Shown here: one piece after another, positions 9,782 to 18,312 of the stretch
Layout of the letters: each line of letters starts with the position of its first letter
Numbering within the stretch: the stretch's first letter is position 1
Assembly (NCBI GenBank): GCA_963677355.2
Contig: CAXXXQ010000002.1
Span: 806,001-870,000 of the forward strand
Direction of reading: 5' to 3'
Length of the DNA: 64,000 nt
Source of the DNA: Thiomicrorhabdus sp963677355
GTDB lineage: Bacteria; Pseudomonadota; Gammaproteobacteria; Thiomicrospirales; Thiomicrospiraceae
Notes under the pieces: generated by a model
What the model was told of the DNA's origin: nothing
Seen by the model: the letters and a program-made list of their open reading frames with translations, nothing else
Database searches by the model: none
Position numbers and translations under genes: made by a program

Positions 9782-10138
9782 GTGAAGAAAGTACTTTACA
9801 TTGATGATGCCAGCTCTATGCGCAAACTGGTTAACCTGGTACTTGAGAAAGACTTTGAGTTAACCTTGGCTGCCAATGGCCAGGAAGGCTTTGAGGCTGT
9901 TCAACAGCAGGATTTTGACGTTATCATCACCGACATCAACATGCCGGTGATGAATGGCCTGCAGTTATTGGAAAAAATCCGTCAGCATGAGAACAGCAAA
10001 TTTACTCCGGTACTGATGATGACCACTGAAGCCAGTGACGAAATGAAAGCGGAAGGTAAACGATTGGGCGCCACCGGTTGGATTGTCAAACCATTTGATC
10101 CGGACAAACTCGCCGCCATCATTCATAGAGTCATTTAG
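9782..10138 (+). CDS. Single-domain CheY-like response regulator
   Basis: 118 residues, only a receiver domain. The acidic pair D8-D9 (YIDDASS), phosphoacceptor D51 (ITDINMPVMNG), Thr in MMTTEAS and Lys in IVKPFDP are all present, so it should be phosphorylated. The GTG at 9782 gives the family-like start MKKVLYIDD and has GAGAG 9 nt upstream; an in-frame TTG at 9776 is less likely. No histidine kinase or chemotaxis gene is adjacent, so its partner is unknown. It ends at a strong terminator. Confidence 0.88.
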   Translation: MKKVLYIDDASSMRKLVNLVLEKDFELTLAANGQEGFEAVQQQDFDVIITDINMPVMNGLQLLEKIRQHENSKFTPVLMMTTEASDEMKAEGKRLGATGWIVKPFDPDKLAAIIHRVI

Positions 10139-10154
10139 AACACAATCAAGCCAA

Positions 10155-10183
10155 TAAAAAAGCCCTCTTACGAGGGCTTTTTT
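10155..10183. terminator. Bidirectional terminator between the receiver gene and purA
   Basis: An A run, AGCCCTC, a short TTAC loop, GAGGGCT and a T run, between converging genes. Confidence 0.88.
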
Positions 10184-10224
10184 AATCAGGCGATTTTTAT
10201 CCGCACGAGCTTATCGCTACATAC

Positions 10225-11544
10225 TTAAGCAAACGGGTCATGCATAACCAGTGTTTCCGCACGATCCGGACCGGTTGATAGAATCGAAACCGGCACGCCT
10301 ACCTCTTGCTCTAGGAACTTGATGTAGTCTTTCGCTTCTTGCGGCAAGGCTTCCCAAGACTCAATACCAACCGTAGAGGTATCCCATCCAGGCATAGTCA
10401 CATAATTAGGTTCACAAAGCTCATACTCATCTGCACTGGCTGGTGGCAACATCAGAGTTTCGCCATTCATAGTGTACGAAGTACAAACTTTAATCTCTTT
10501 CAACTGGTCCATTACATCCAGTTTAGTCAAGCACATTCCGGTCAAGCCGTTAATTTGAGCCGAACGGCGCAATGCGACCGCATCGAACCAACCGCAACGT
10601 CTTTGTCGACCTGTAGTGGCTCCGAATTCATGGCCTCGTGTCCCCAACTCTTTACCAATTGCGTCCCCTTCATCGGTTTCGCAGTCATAGCATAGTTCAG
10701 ATGGAAAAGGACCGCTGCCGACTCGAGTCGCATAGGCTTTGGTAATACCTAAAACATAATCGATCTGTGTCGGCCCAACGCCGGCACCGGCACCAACACC
10801 ACCCGCCGTCGTGTTCGACGAAGTGACGTAAGGGTAAGTTCCGTGGTCGATATCCAATAAGGTTCCTTGAGCCCCTTCAAACATAATGTTCTTACCGGCC
10901 GCATTGTAGTCGCTGATCAGCTTTGGAACATCCGCCAACATTGGCGTTACCAGTTTGCTGTAAGCTTCACATTTTGCCCAAAGCGTGTCGAAAGAGACTG
11001 GTTCGACTTTATAGAAGTTTTCCAGCATATAGTTGTGGTACGCCAAAGTCTCTTCCAGCTTGGCTTTAAATTGTGCCATATCGCGAAAGTCACCGGCACG
11101 CAAACCACGACGTGCAACTTTGTCTTCATAAGCCGGACCGATGCCGCGTCCGGTCGTACCAATCGCCTTATTTCCGCGAGCAATTTCACGAGCCTGATCC
11201 AAAGCAACGTGGTAATCAAGAATCAATGGGCAAGCATCACTGATTTTAAGGCGCGATTTAACCGGCAGACCAGTCGCTTCCAATTGGTTAACTTCCTTTT
11301 CCAGCGCATCCGGAGCTAGAACCACACCGTTACCGATTAAACACTCCACTTCTTCACGCAAGATTCCGGATGGAATTAAGTGCAATACGGTTTTCTGTCC
11401 ATCAATGACTAAAGTGTGACCGGCGTTATGTCCACCTTGAAAGCGCACTACAGCCGCAACACGATCTGTTAGAAGATCAACGATCTTTCCTTTACCTTCA
11501 TCACCCCACTGGGTTCCGATCACAACAATGTTTCGTTTTGACAT
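10225..11544 (-). CDS. purA: Adenylosuccinate synthetase PurA
   Basis: 439 residues. It joins IMP and aspartate with GTP to give adenylosuccinate, the first committed AMP step. Visible motifs are GTQWGDEGKGKIVD at the N-terminus (GTP and IMP binding, catalytic Asp), FQGGHNAGHT, GTTGRGIGPAY and FEGAQGTLLDIDHGTYP. It is the last gene of the long minus-strand mutL-hfq-hfl run, the place it also holds in E. coli, with hisZ directly upstream. Confidence 0.98.
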   Translation of the reverse strand: MSKRNIVVIGTQWGDEGKGKIVDLLTDRVAAVVRFQGGHNAGHTLVIDGQKTVLHLIPSGILREEVECLIGNGVVLAPDALEKEVNQLEATGLPVKSRLKISDACPLILDYHVALDQAREIARGNKAIGTTGRGIGPAYEDKVARRGLRAGDFRDMAQFKAKLEETLAYHNYMLENFYKVEPVSFDTLWAKCEAYSKLVTPMLADVPKLISDYNAAGKNIMFEGAQGTLLDIDHGTYPYVTSSNTTAGGVGAGAGVGPTQIDYVLGITKAYATRVGSGPFPSELCYDCETDEGDAIGKELGTRGHEFGATTGRQRRCGWFDAVALRRSAQINGLTGMCLTKLDVMDQLKEIKVCTSYTMNGETLMLPPASADEYELCEPNYVTMPGWDTSTVGIESWEALPQEAKDYIKFLEQEVGVPVSILSTGPDRAETLVMHDPFA

Positions 11545-11603
11545 AAATTACTTCTTAATTAAAAATCTAAATAGTTAATTGGGTTCTGGCTTAACAGCTT
11601 TGC

Positions 11604-12779
11604 TTAAACAGTTTCAATCGTCCACTGCTCAGCTTTTTTGACAATTTTCTGAGCACCCGACTGCAATCCATTCAAGTCATAACATTTCACGACTCTATAG
11701 CCTTCAGCTTTATAGGTTTCAATGGCTTGTTTTAGCGACGGATCAGCGTCCACGCCGCAATATACCGTAGCAGAGTATTCATCTTGCAAATCCGGCAACA
11801 GGTCTAGCGCCGAACGTAAATCCAAGCTGAAACCGGTGGCAGGAAGCGATAAGCCGAAAGCCGCACCGATATTGTCGTAACGTCCACCACGAGCGATCGG
11901 CTGCAATACACCACTGCTGTAACAGGCGAAAATCACCCCGGTATGATATTGATAACCGCGCATATCGGTGACATCTAGATGCATCGGTACCTGAGCTTGC
12001 GTGACCGATAAAGTTTGGATAATTTTTTCAATGTCTGCAATCGCCGCATCCAGCTGTTCAGACAAACCGTTCAACTCAGCCTTAACATCAACCAACACAT
12101 CTTCCGCTTCACCACAAAGGTTAGTCAGGATCTGGAATTTGTCTTTCAGGTTCGCATCACAATCCAGTTCAGCCACAAAAGCTTCATATTCAGGAACCGC
12201 TTTACGCTCAAGGATATTGATCATCTGGTTTTGCTGCGCGCTACTCAGTTCGGCAAGCTGCATCAACTCATTGACCACGGCAATATGTCCCAGGCTCAGT
12301 TTGACATCCTTCAAGCCCAGATTTTGCATGCTATCCAGCACCAGCTCAATAATTTCCAGGTCGCTCTCTACACCTTCATGACCATAGATCTCCGCACCGA
12401 CCTGAATCGGGCTACGTGAGCCTTTGGCCTTGTTGTTACGCGTTTTCAAAACTTCACCGACATAGCATAGACGCGAGATCGCATCCGAAGCTTTCAGGCG
12501 ATTACTGACAATACGCGCAACCTGTGGCGTCATATCGGCACGAACCCCCATCATGCGTCCACTTTCCTGATCGGTAAAACGGCAAGTATCGACAGCCATA
12601 TGTCCGGCCGTACCGGTCAACAGTGAATCTGTAAATTCGGCTAATGGAGGGAGAACTAAATCAAAACCGGCTGAATCAAAGCCGTCAATCAACTGTCGAC
12701 GATATGATTCAAGCTTCTGTGCCTGTGGAGGAAGGAGGTCTTCTAAACCTTCTGGAGTAAACCAGGTAGATTGTTGCAT
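11604..12779 (-). CDS. hisZ: ATP phosphoribosyltransferase regulatory subunit HisZ
   Basis: 391 residues related to histidyl-tRNA synthetase but without its anticodon-binding part. HisZ activates the short form of HisG in the first step of histidine synthesis. Visible are TPEGLEDLLPPQAQ at the start, RADMTPQVARI (class II motif), CYVGEVLK and ARGGRYD. The lack of a full synthetase C-terminus and its place before purA, common in Gamma- and Betaproteobacteria, support HisZ over HisS. No hisG is in the window. Confidence 0.93.
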   Translation of the reverse strand: MQQSTWFTPEGLEDLLPPQAQKLESYRRQLIDGFDSAGFDLVLPPLAEFTDSLLTGTAGHMAVDTCRFTDQESGRMMGVRADMTPQVARIVSNRLKASDAISRLCYVGEVLKTRNNKAKGSRSPIQVGAEIYGHEGVESDLEIIELVLDSMQNLGLKDVKLSLGHIAVVNELMQLAELSSAQQNQMINILERKAVPEYEAFVAELDCDANLKDKFQILTNLCGEAEDVLVDVKAELNGLSEQLDAAIADIEKIIQTLSVTQAQVPMHLDVTDMRGYQYHTGVIFACYSSGVLQPIARGGRYDNIGAAFGLSLPATGFSLDLRSALDLLPDLQDEYSATVYCGVDADPSLKQAIETYKAEGYRVVKCYDLNGLQSGAQKIVKKAEQWTIETV

Positions 12780-12872
12780 TTCAAAACTTCTTTTTTATTA
12801 ATCTAAGCCATTTAAATTAAAAGGCTTGTATTCAAAATTCGGTCGAACGACGTATTATAAATCAACTCTGAG

Positions 12873-13064
12873 TTATTCAGTAAAAAATAGCAAAATCAAT
12901 AACCCCACCACGATGGAAATAAGTCCCATCACACGGAGTTCACGCTCGGATAACTTCACAGCCTCAGACATCATCTTTTGCCAGAAGCGCGGAAAAACAA
13001 AGGGCAAAAGACCTTCGAGAATAAAAACCAGAGCGATTGCTGCTAATAACGTTGTTTCTAACAT
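12873..13064 (-). CDS. yjeT: Small membrane protein, DUF2065 (YjeT-like)
   Basis: 63 residues with two hydrophobic helices (about 5-25 and 45-61) and a short basic-to-acidic loop, FPRFWQKMMSEAVKLSERE. The size, the pattern and the place between hflC and purA/hisZ match YjeT of E. coli. Function unknown. An intrinsic terminator sits immediately upstream, so it is probably transcribed by partial readthrough or from its own promoter. Confidence 0.85.
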   Translation of the reverse strand: MLETTLLAAIALVFILEGLLPFVFPRFWQKMMSEAVKLSERELRVMGLISIVVGLLILLFFTE

Positions 13065-13072
13065 ACACCCAT

Positions 13073-13096
13073 AAAAAAGGTGGGTTACCCCACCTT
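13073..13096 (-). terminator. Terminator downstream of hflKC
   Basis: Read on the minus strand, AAGGTGGG, a GTAA loop, CCCACCTT and a T run follow the hflC stop by about 40 nt. It separates hflKC from yjeT-hisZ-purA. Confidence 0.8.
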
Positions 13097-13138
13097 CTAC
13101 TTTTAAACCATTAAATCCTTGTAATCACTTTCAATCGA

Positions 13139-13999
13139 TTACTTAGATGTCAACTCATTAAAGTACTTAAAGAAATCTGACTTCGGATCAACCAACAAGA
13201 CATCCGACTTGTCTTTAAATGCCGACTGGTACGAGTTAATGCTGTGGTAAAAACCATAGAACTCGGCATCTTGGTTATAAGCTTTTGCATAGATATCCGC
13301 CGCGGTCGCATCTCCTTTACCGCGAAGGATTTCCGCTTCACGATAAGCCTCTGCCAAGATAACCACTTTTTGGCGGTCGGCATCAGCGCGAATTTTTTCG
13401 GCTGACTCAGCCCCTTTCGAACGTAGGTCTTTAGCCACACGGTTACGCTCGGCTTCCATACGACGGTAAACCGATTCACTGATATCCGAAGCTAAGTCGA
13501 TACGTTTAATACGAACATCTTCAATTTCGATACCGAATGAAGACGCCGCATTCGCAGTTGTGTCTTTAATCTTCTGAGCGATTTCAACACGTTCACCGGA
13601 GATAACTTCTTTCACCGTACGATTACCGAATTCGGCACGCAAACCATCTTTAACGATCTGTCCCAAACGCATTCCGGCCAAACGGTTATCACCGTTCATA
13701 GTGGTATAGAACTTTTCAACATTTTTGATACGCCACTTAACAAAAGAATCCACCTCGAGGTTTTTCTTTTCACTAGTTAAATAACGTTCAGGCGCTGAAT
13801 CCAGAGTCTGCAAACGAGAATCAAACTTGCGCACGTTGTTGATAAACGGTGTCTTAAAGTGAATACCCGGCTCAACATCCGCCTTGACGATCTCCCCTAG
13901 ACGTAAAACCACACCGGTTTCCCACTGGTTAACAATGAATACAGAATTACTACCAATAAATAAAACTGCCGCGATAAAAATCATACCTAACTGTTTCAT
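13139..13999 (-). CDS. hflC: HflC, FtsH protease modulator
   Basis: 286 residues. An N-terminal membrane anchor (about 5-22) is followed by an SPFH/Band 7 domain exposed to the periplasm (VVLRLGEIVKADVEPGIHFK, YLTSEKKNLEVDSFVKWRI). A long charged helix follows (RRMEAERNRVAKDLRSKG). With HflK it forms the large membrane complex that surrounds and restrains the FtsH protease. Its start codon shares its last position with the end of hflK, so the two are translationally coupled. Confidence 0.96.
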   Translation of the reverse strand: MKQLGMIFIAAVLFIGSNSVFIVNQWETGVVLRLGEIVKADVEPGIHFKTPFINNVRKFDSRLQTLDSAPERYLTSEKKNLEVDSFVKWRIKNVEKFYTTMNGDNRLAGMRLGQIVKDGLRAEFGNRTVKEVISGERVEIAQKIKDTTANAASSFGIEIEDVRIKRIDLASDISESVYRRMEAERNRVAKDLRSKGAESAEKIRADADRQKVVILAEAYREAEILRGKGDATAADIYAKAYNQDAEFYGFYHSINSYQSAFKDKSDVLLVDPKSDFFKYFNELTSK

Positions 14000-15231
14000 T
14001 AACGTAGCTCCCTATTTCTTAGATATTCACGAATATTCGGTCTGCTAGTCGTCGTATTTTGTGAACTACTGCTGGTAGTTGTTTGTGCTTGGCTCTGGCT
14101 AGCCGCATCCGGTTTAAACGGAACAGAGACTTGGCCTTGGCCGACCATTTTGTCCAATGGTAGGTATAGCAGGTTATTACCGCTTTCAGTTCCGACAAAT
14201 ACTTTACTGGTTTTACCAAGTACGGATGAAACGGCATCGATATATAGACGTTTTCTCGTGACTTCCGGCGCTTTTTGGTACTCTTTTACGATACTGCTGA
14301 AACGCGCCGACTCACCCTCTGCCTGAGCGATAACTCGGTCATGGTAGGCGCTCGCTTCTTCAAGTTCACGAGCCGCCTGACCACGAGCTTTAGGAAGGAT
14401 GTCATTCGAGTAAGCTTCCGCCTCGTTGATTAAACGTTCTCTATCCTCACGAGCTTTAACAACGTCGGCGAATGCTGACTGTACCTGCTCCGGCGGCTGA
14501 GCATCCTGCAAGTTGACACTGGTAATGATCAGACCAGTCTTATAAGCTGCCAAACGCTCTTGAGCCAACTCCTGAACACGAGCCACTACTTCATTTCGAC
14601 CTTCCGTCAACACAAAGTCCATCGTGCTCTGTCCGACCACTTCACGCAATGCACTCTCTACAACGGCACGTAAACTCTGATCCGGATCAGTCACTTCAAA
14701 TAAGTATTGGTTCGCGCTTTGAACCTGATATTGCACCGCAATTTTCAAATCCACGATGTTTTCATCTTTCGTCAACATCAAAGATTCATTCGGTACATTA
14801 CCGGCACGATTTCGTACATCGGAACGATAACCAATCTCCGCGGTACGAACCTGATCGACGTTAACGATACGAACGGTTTCGATCGGATACGGCATATGCC
14901 AGTGAGGACCAGCCTTAGTCTCTTCAACGAAAGAACCGAATCGAGTCACGACACCGCGTTCTGCAGGATCTACGATATAGATACCGGACAATAACCAGAC
15001 CACAACGATGACGGCTACAATCACGGTTCCACCGATACCACCGATACCGCTACCACCACTTTTGCCGAACTTATTACCTGCACCACCCAGAACGCTCTGA
15101 GCTTTTTTCAACAGTGCATCAATATCGTCATTTTTTGGTTTTCTTGGCGGTTTTTTATCGCCACCACCATTGCCAGAACCGCCGTTGCCCCACGGATCTT
15201 GGTCTGATTTACCTGGTTCGTTCCAAGCCAT
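13999..15231 (-). CDS. hflK: HflK, FtsH protease modulator
   Basis: 410 residues. A Gly-rich cytoplasmic N-terminus (residues 1-65, typical for HflK) is followed by one membrane helix (VIVAVIVVVWLLSGIYIV) and an SPFH domain (AERGVVTRFGSFVEETKAG, LTKDENIVDLKIAVQYQV). A coiled region and a Ser/Thr/Gln-rich low-complexity tail complete it. Partner of HflC in the FtsH complex. About 170 nt separate it from hflX upstream, AT-rich and without a gene. Confidence 0.96.
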   Translation of the reverse strand: MAWNEPGKSDQDPWGNGGSGNGGGDKKPPRKPKNDDIDALLKKAQSVLGGAGNKFGKSGGSGIGGIGGTVIVAVIVVVWLLSGIYIVDPAERGVVTRFGSFVEETKAGPHWHMPYPIETVRIVNVDQVRTAEIGYRSDVRNRAGNVPNESLMLTKDENIVDLKIAVQYQVQSANQYLFEVTDPDQSLRAVVESALREVVGQSTMDFVLTEGRNEVVARVQELAQERLAAYKTGLIITSVNLQDAQPPEQVQSAFADVVKAREDRERLINEAEAYSNDILPKARGQAARELEEASAYHDRVIAQAEGESARFSSIVKEYQKAPEVTRKRLYIDAVSSVLGKTSKVFVGTESGNNLLYLPLDKMVGQGQVSVPFKPDAASQSQAQTTTSSSSQNTTTSRPNIREYLRNRELR

Positions 15232-15399
15232 TAATTATTCTCCATGCTTATCAATTAGCATTTTCGTTATAAAGGGATACAGATTGTACAGGATATCCCG
15301 ATAAATGGATGTTCGGTTATTTTAGAGAGGTTAAAGACAAAAGTCACCCCATTAGATTTTTTTATCATTAAAAAAGATTTATTATCAAGATAACGATAA

Positions 15400-16701
15400 T
15401 TAAGCTTCTGGTCTTTTCTCGGCCTTAAGCAATTCCGGCCATTTTTTAATCATCTGCCACTCCTGCTCCGTGAGGTTCATCGTGAACAGACTATTACCCT
15501 GCTCATCAAAGCCTTCGCTCAGAATCGTACCAAGCTCATAAAGCTGAGCACGCTTTTTTCCGGCGGAGACATCCAGAACGATATCCACGGTATGGTAAGC
15601 GCCTTTGAAAAAGGAACCGACCGCGTCCATTAATAGATCGATACCCAAGCCTTGTTGAGCAGAAACCCACACTCGCTTGGCAACACCATCTTCATCGCAG
15701 TCCACTTTCGGCGCGACGGCCGGTTCCAGCAAATCGATTTTATTGAAAACGACCAACTGCGGAACCTCCTGCGCACCAACCTCTTCGATAACTTCATAGA
15801 CATCAGCCATCTTTTCATCCCGATGTACATCTGCCGCATCCACCAAATGAATCAATAAACTGGCTTCGCGGGTCTCTTCAAGGGTAGAACGAAAAGCGGT
15901 AACCAGATCGTGAGGAATGTGACGAATAAACCCGACCGTATCGGCGAAAATAACCGGACCGGCGCCCGGTAGATGAACCCGTCTCAGAGTCGAGTCCAAA
16001 GTGGCGAACAGGCGGTCTTCGGCATAAACCCCAGCCGAGGTCATGTGATTAAAGAGAGTGGATTTGCCGGCATTGGTATAGCCGACAATAGTAATAGTTG
16101 GCAGTTCAGAACGTTTACGCGAACGACGCCGGAGATCACGCTGCTTACGTACCTTCTCGATTTTAGCTTCCAGTTGTTTGATGCGCCCTTGCACCAGACG
16201 TCGATCCGATTCCAACTGAGTTTCACCCGGACCACGGGCACCAATCCCCCCTTGCCTGTCCAAGTGGGACCAACCTTTAACCAGACGGGTTGCCATTCGC
16301 TTGAGTTGTGCAAGCTCAACCTGCAGCTTTCCTTCATGGGAACGGGCTCTTTGCGCGAAGATATCCAGAATCAGACCAACACGGTCTAACACCTGACAAT
16401 CCACCAACTGGGAAAGGTTTCTCTCCTGTGCCGGAGTCAAGGCGTGATTAACGATGACGACATCGGCTTCGTAGAGCTCAACAGCCTGCTTAATCTCTTC
16501 AGCCTTACCTTTTCCGACAAAATATTTGGAATCAGCGCTATGACGCTTTGTAGTGAGTAAAGTACAGATTTCGGCACCGGCGGAGTCGACCAGTTCATAA
16601 AACTCGTCAAGCTCTTCGCGATCGGCTTCATTTTGGAAATCGACATGAACCAGAACCGCACGTTCCAATTCACGTCGTTGTAATCGATCAAATAATTCCA
16701 T
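15400..16701 (-). CDS. hflX: GTPase HflX
   Basis: 433 residues. An N-terminal HflX domain with the Gly-rich nucleotide loop DRQGGIGARGPGETQLE and a coiled linker precede a TRAFAC GTPase domain: G1 GYTNAGKST, G3 DTVGFIRHIPHDLV, G4 FNKIDLL. HflX binds ribosomes and splits stalled 70S particles, notably under heat stress. Second gene after hfq in the same order as E. coli. Confidence 0.96.
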   Translation of the reverse strand: MELFDRLQRRELERAVLVHVDFQNEADREELDEFYELVDSAGAEICTLLTTKRHSADSKYFVGKGKAEEIKQAVELYEADVVIVNHALTPAQERNLSQLVDCQVLDRVGLILDIFAQRARSHEGKLQVELAQLKRMATRLVKGWSHLDRQGGIGARGPGETQLESDRRLVQGRIKQLEAKIEKVRKQRDLRRRSRKRSELPTITIVGYTNAGKSTLFNHMTSAGVYAEDRLFATLDSTLRRVHLPGAGPVIFADTVGFIRHIPHDLVTAFRSTLEETREASLLIHLVDAADVHRDEKMADVYEVIEEVGAQEVPQLVVFNKIDLLEPAVAPKVDCDEDGVAKRVWVSAQQGLGIDLLMDAVGSFFKGAYHTVDIVLDVSAGKKRAQLYELGTILSEGFDEQGNSLFTMNLTEQEWQMIKKWPELLKAEKRPEA

Positions 16702-16817
16702 CTATTGTTTTATCAACCAAACCCGGTAGCTAAAAAACGGGCACTTTACCAAATTTAAACTGATAGTAAAAATGGAATTATTCTCTTTGAAGATATTTTG
16801 TACAGGCAAAACCCTAT

Positions 16818-17081
16818 TTAAGCGTCTGAACCTGCAGCCTCGCTTTCTGTCTCATAGGCTTTCGGATCACGCATTGGAACAATCGTCGAGATTGCGTGCT
16901 TATACACCATTTGCGTCACATTACTTCTCAGCAAGACAACAAATTGATCGAAAGAATCGACTTTGCCCTGGAGCTTGACCCCATTGACCAGATAAATTGA
17001 AACGCTGATGCGCTCCTTACGTAAAGCATTAAGATATGGGTCCTGAATGGGCATAGCTTTAGCCACTTTCTTGCTCTCCAT
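16818..17081 (-). CDS. hfq: RNA chaperone Hfq
   Basis: 87 residues. The Sm fold is clear: QDPYLNALRKERISVSIYLV (Sm1) and YKHAISTIVP (Sm2, with the YKH of the uridine-binding rim). Hfq hexamers pair small RNAs with mRNAs. The N-terminus MESKKVAKAM is a few residues longer than usual and the C-terminal tail is short. An internal ATG at residue 10 could be an alternative start. The 265 nt before it probably hold its own promoter, but I could not pick a convincing one. Confidence 0.97.
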   Translation of the reverse strand: MESKKVAKAMPIQDPYLNALRKERISVSIYLVNGVKLQGKVDSFDQFVVLLRSNVTQMVYKHAISTIVPMRDPKAYETESEAAGSDA

Positions 17082-17346
17082 GATTATTCCTATTGTTATT
17101 ATTATTTATTTTTATTTTTATGAAATACGCATCAAATACAAACTGACGGAGAATAGATTAGAAACCCCGTTATGCCTTTTTATAGCTTATTGACATAGTG
17201 CTTGATCGAGTGCGTCAAATTACCAGCGTCGTGACGACCTAGCAATATAGCGAAAAGCATACCACAGGGTTTCGAAATTTCTACATCAATTAGTTTTATT
17301 TGATGATAAGTTGACGTGGCTAAAGAAATATCAGTCCCAGCACCGT

Positions 17347-18312
17347 CTAATCCAGAGCTTTGGATTTTAGAATCTGCAGGGTTTTGGCCAGTCTTTCAGC
17401 CGGCTCTGTCTGATATGGATCAATAATGTCGACATTTTCTTCTTTGCGTAACCAAGTTAACTGCCGTTTAGCAAGCTGTCGAGTAGCAACTAAACTTTTA
17501 TCAATAAACATTTCGTAGTCATATTCACCGGCCAGAAAAGACCAAGCCTGACGGTAACCGACGCTACGGATCGAGGTCATATCCGCATTCAGATCGCCCC
17601 TTTTGAACAAGGCTTTCACCTCTTGCAGAAAACCGGCTTCAACCATTTGCATGAATCGTTTCTTGATCTGCACATGCAGTTTAGCTCGATCTTCCGGAAT
17701 CAATGCGATTTTAATCAACTGAAAATCCGGCAACCCTTGCTTGGGTTCTGCACGGAACTGCGTCAAAGTCCTGCCGGTCACCTCGTAAACTTCCAATGCC
17801 CGGATCAAACGCTGCGGATCATTCTGATGAATCCTTTGTGCCGACTCGGGATCGATCTCGGTTAAACGCTGATGCAGTTTTTCCGGCGTCTCTTGCCAAA
17901 TGGCCTGCAATTTCTCACGCACCGTTTCGTCAGCCGAAGGCAAATCGGACATGCCTTTCTGTAAGGCATTGAAGTACATCATGGTTCCGCCCACCAACAC
18001 CGGAAAACGTCCTCTGGCGTAAATCTCATCAACCAAACGCTTAACATCGTCGACAAAATCGGAAGCGGAATAGGTTTCCGCAGCATCATGAGTATCAATC
18101 AAATGATGCGGAACTTGCTCCATCTCCTCTGACGACGGTTTGGCAGTGCCAATATCCATATCTCGATAGATCAAAGCAGAGTCAACACTGATAATTTCAA
18201 TCGGCAATTCTTCCGCCAATAACATTGATAATTGACTTTTGCCGGAAGCGGTCGGCCCCATAATCGCCAGACACAGTCGTTTTTCTATCAACTTATCCAC
18301 TAATTCCATCAT
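17347..18312 (-). CDS. miaA: tRNA dimethylallyltransferase MiaA
   Basis: 321 residues. It transfers a dimethylallyl group to A37 of tRNAs reading codons that begin with U. The P-loop GPTASGKSQ (about 19-27), SVDSALIYRDMDIGTAKPS, VGGTMMYFNAL and RSVGYRQAW are diagnostic. The start ATG overlaps the mutL stop by four nt (ATGA), indicating translational coupling; a second ATG follows directly, so the exact first residue is open by one codon. Confidence 0.97.
   Translation of the reverse strand: MMELVDKLIEKRLCLAIMGPTASGKSQLSMLLAEELPIEIISVDSALIYRDMDIGTAKPSSEEMEQVPHHLIDTHDAAETYSASDFVDDVKRLVDEIYARGRFPVLVGGTMMYFNALQKGMSDLPSADETVREKLQAIWQETPEKLHQRLTEIDPESAQRIHQNDPQRLIRALEVYEVTGRTLTQFRAEPKQGLPDFQLIKIALIPEDRAKLHVQIKKRFMQMVEAGFLQEVKALFKRGDLNADMTSIRSVGYRQAWSFLAGEYDYEMFIDKSLVATRQLAKRQLTWLRKEENVDIIDPYQTEPAERLAKTLQILKSKALD

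Noticed and set aside
15340..15400. A/T-run inverted repeat downstream of hflX as a terminator
   Set aside because: The arms do not pair properly; the stretch is simply A- and T-rich.
17190..17218. TTGAC...GTCAA inverted arms in the hfq upstream region
   Set aside because: Only five bases per arm with 19 nt between; the inner part does not pair, so chance is likely.
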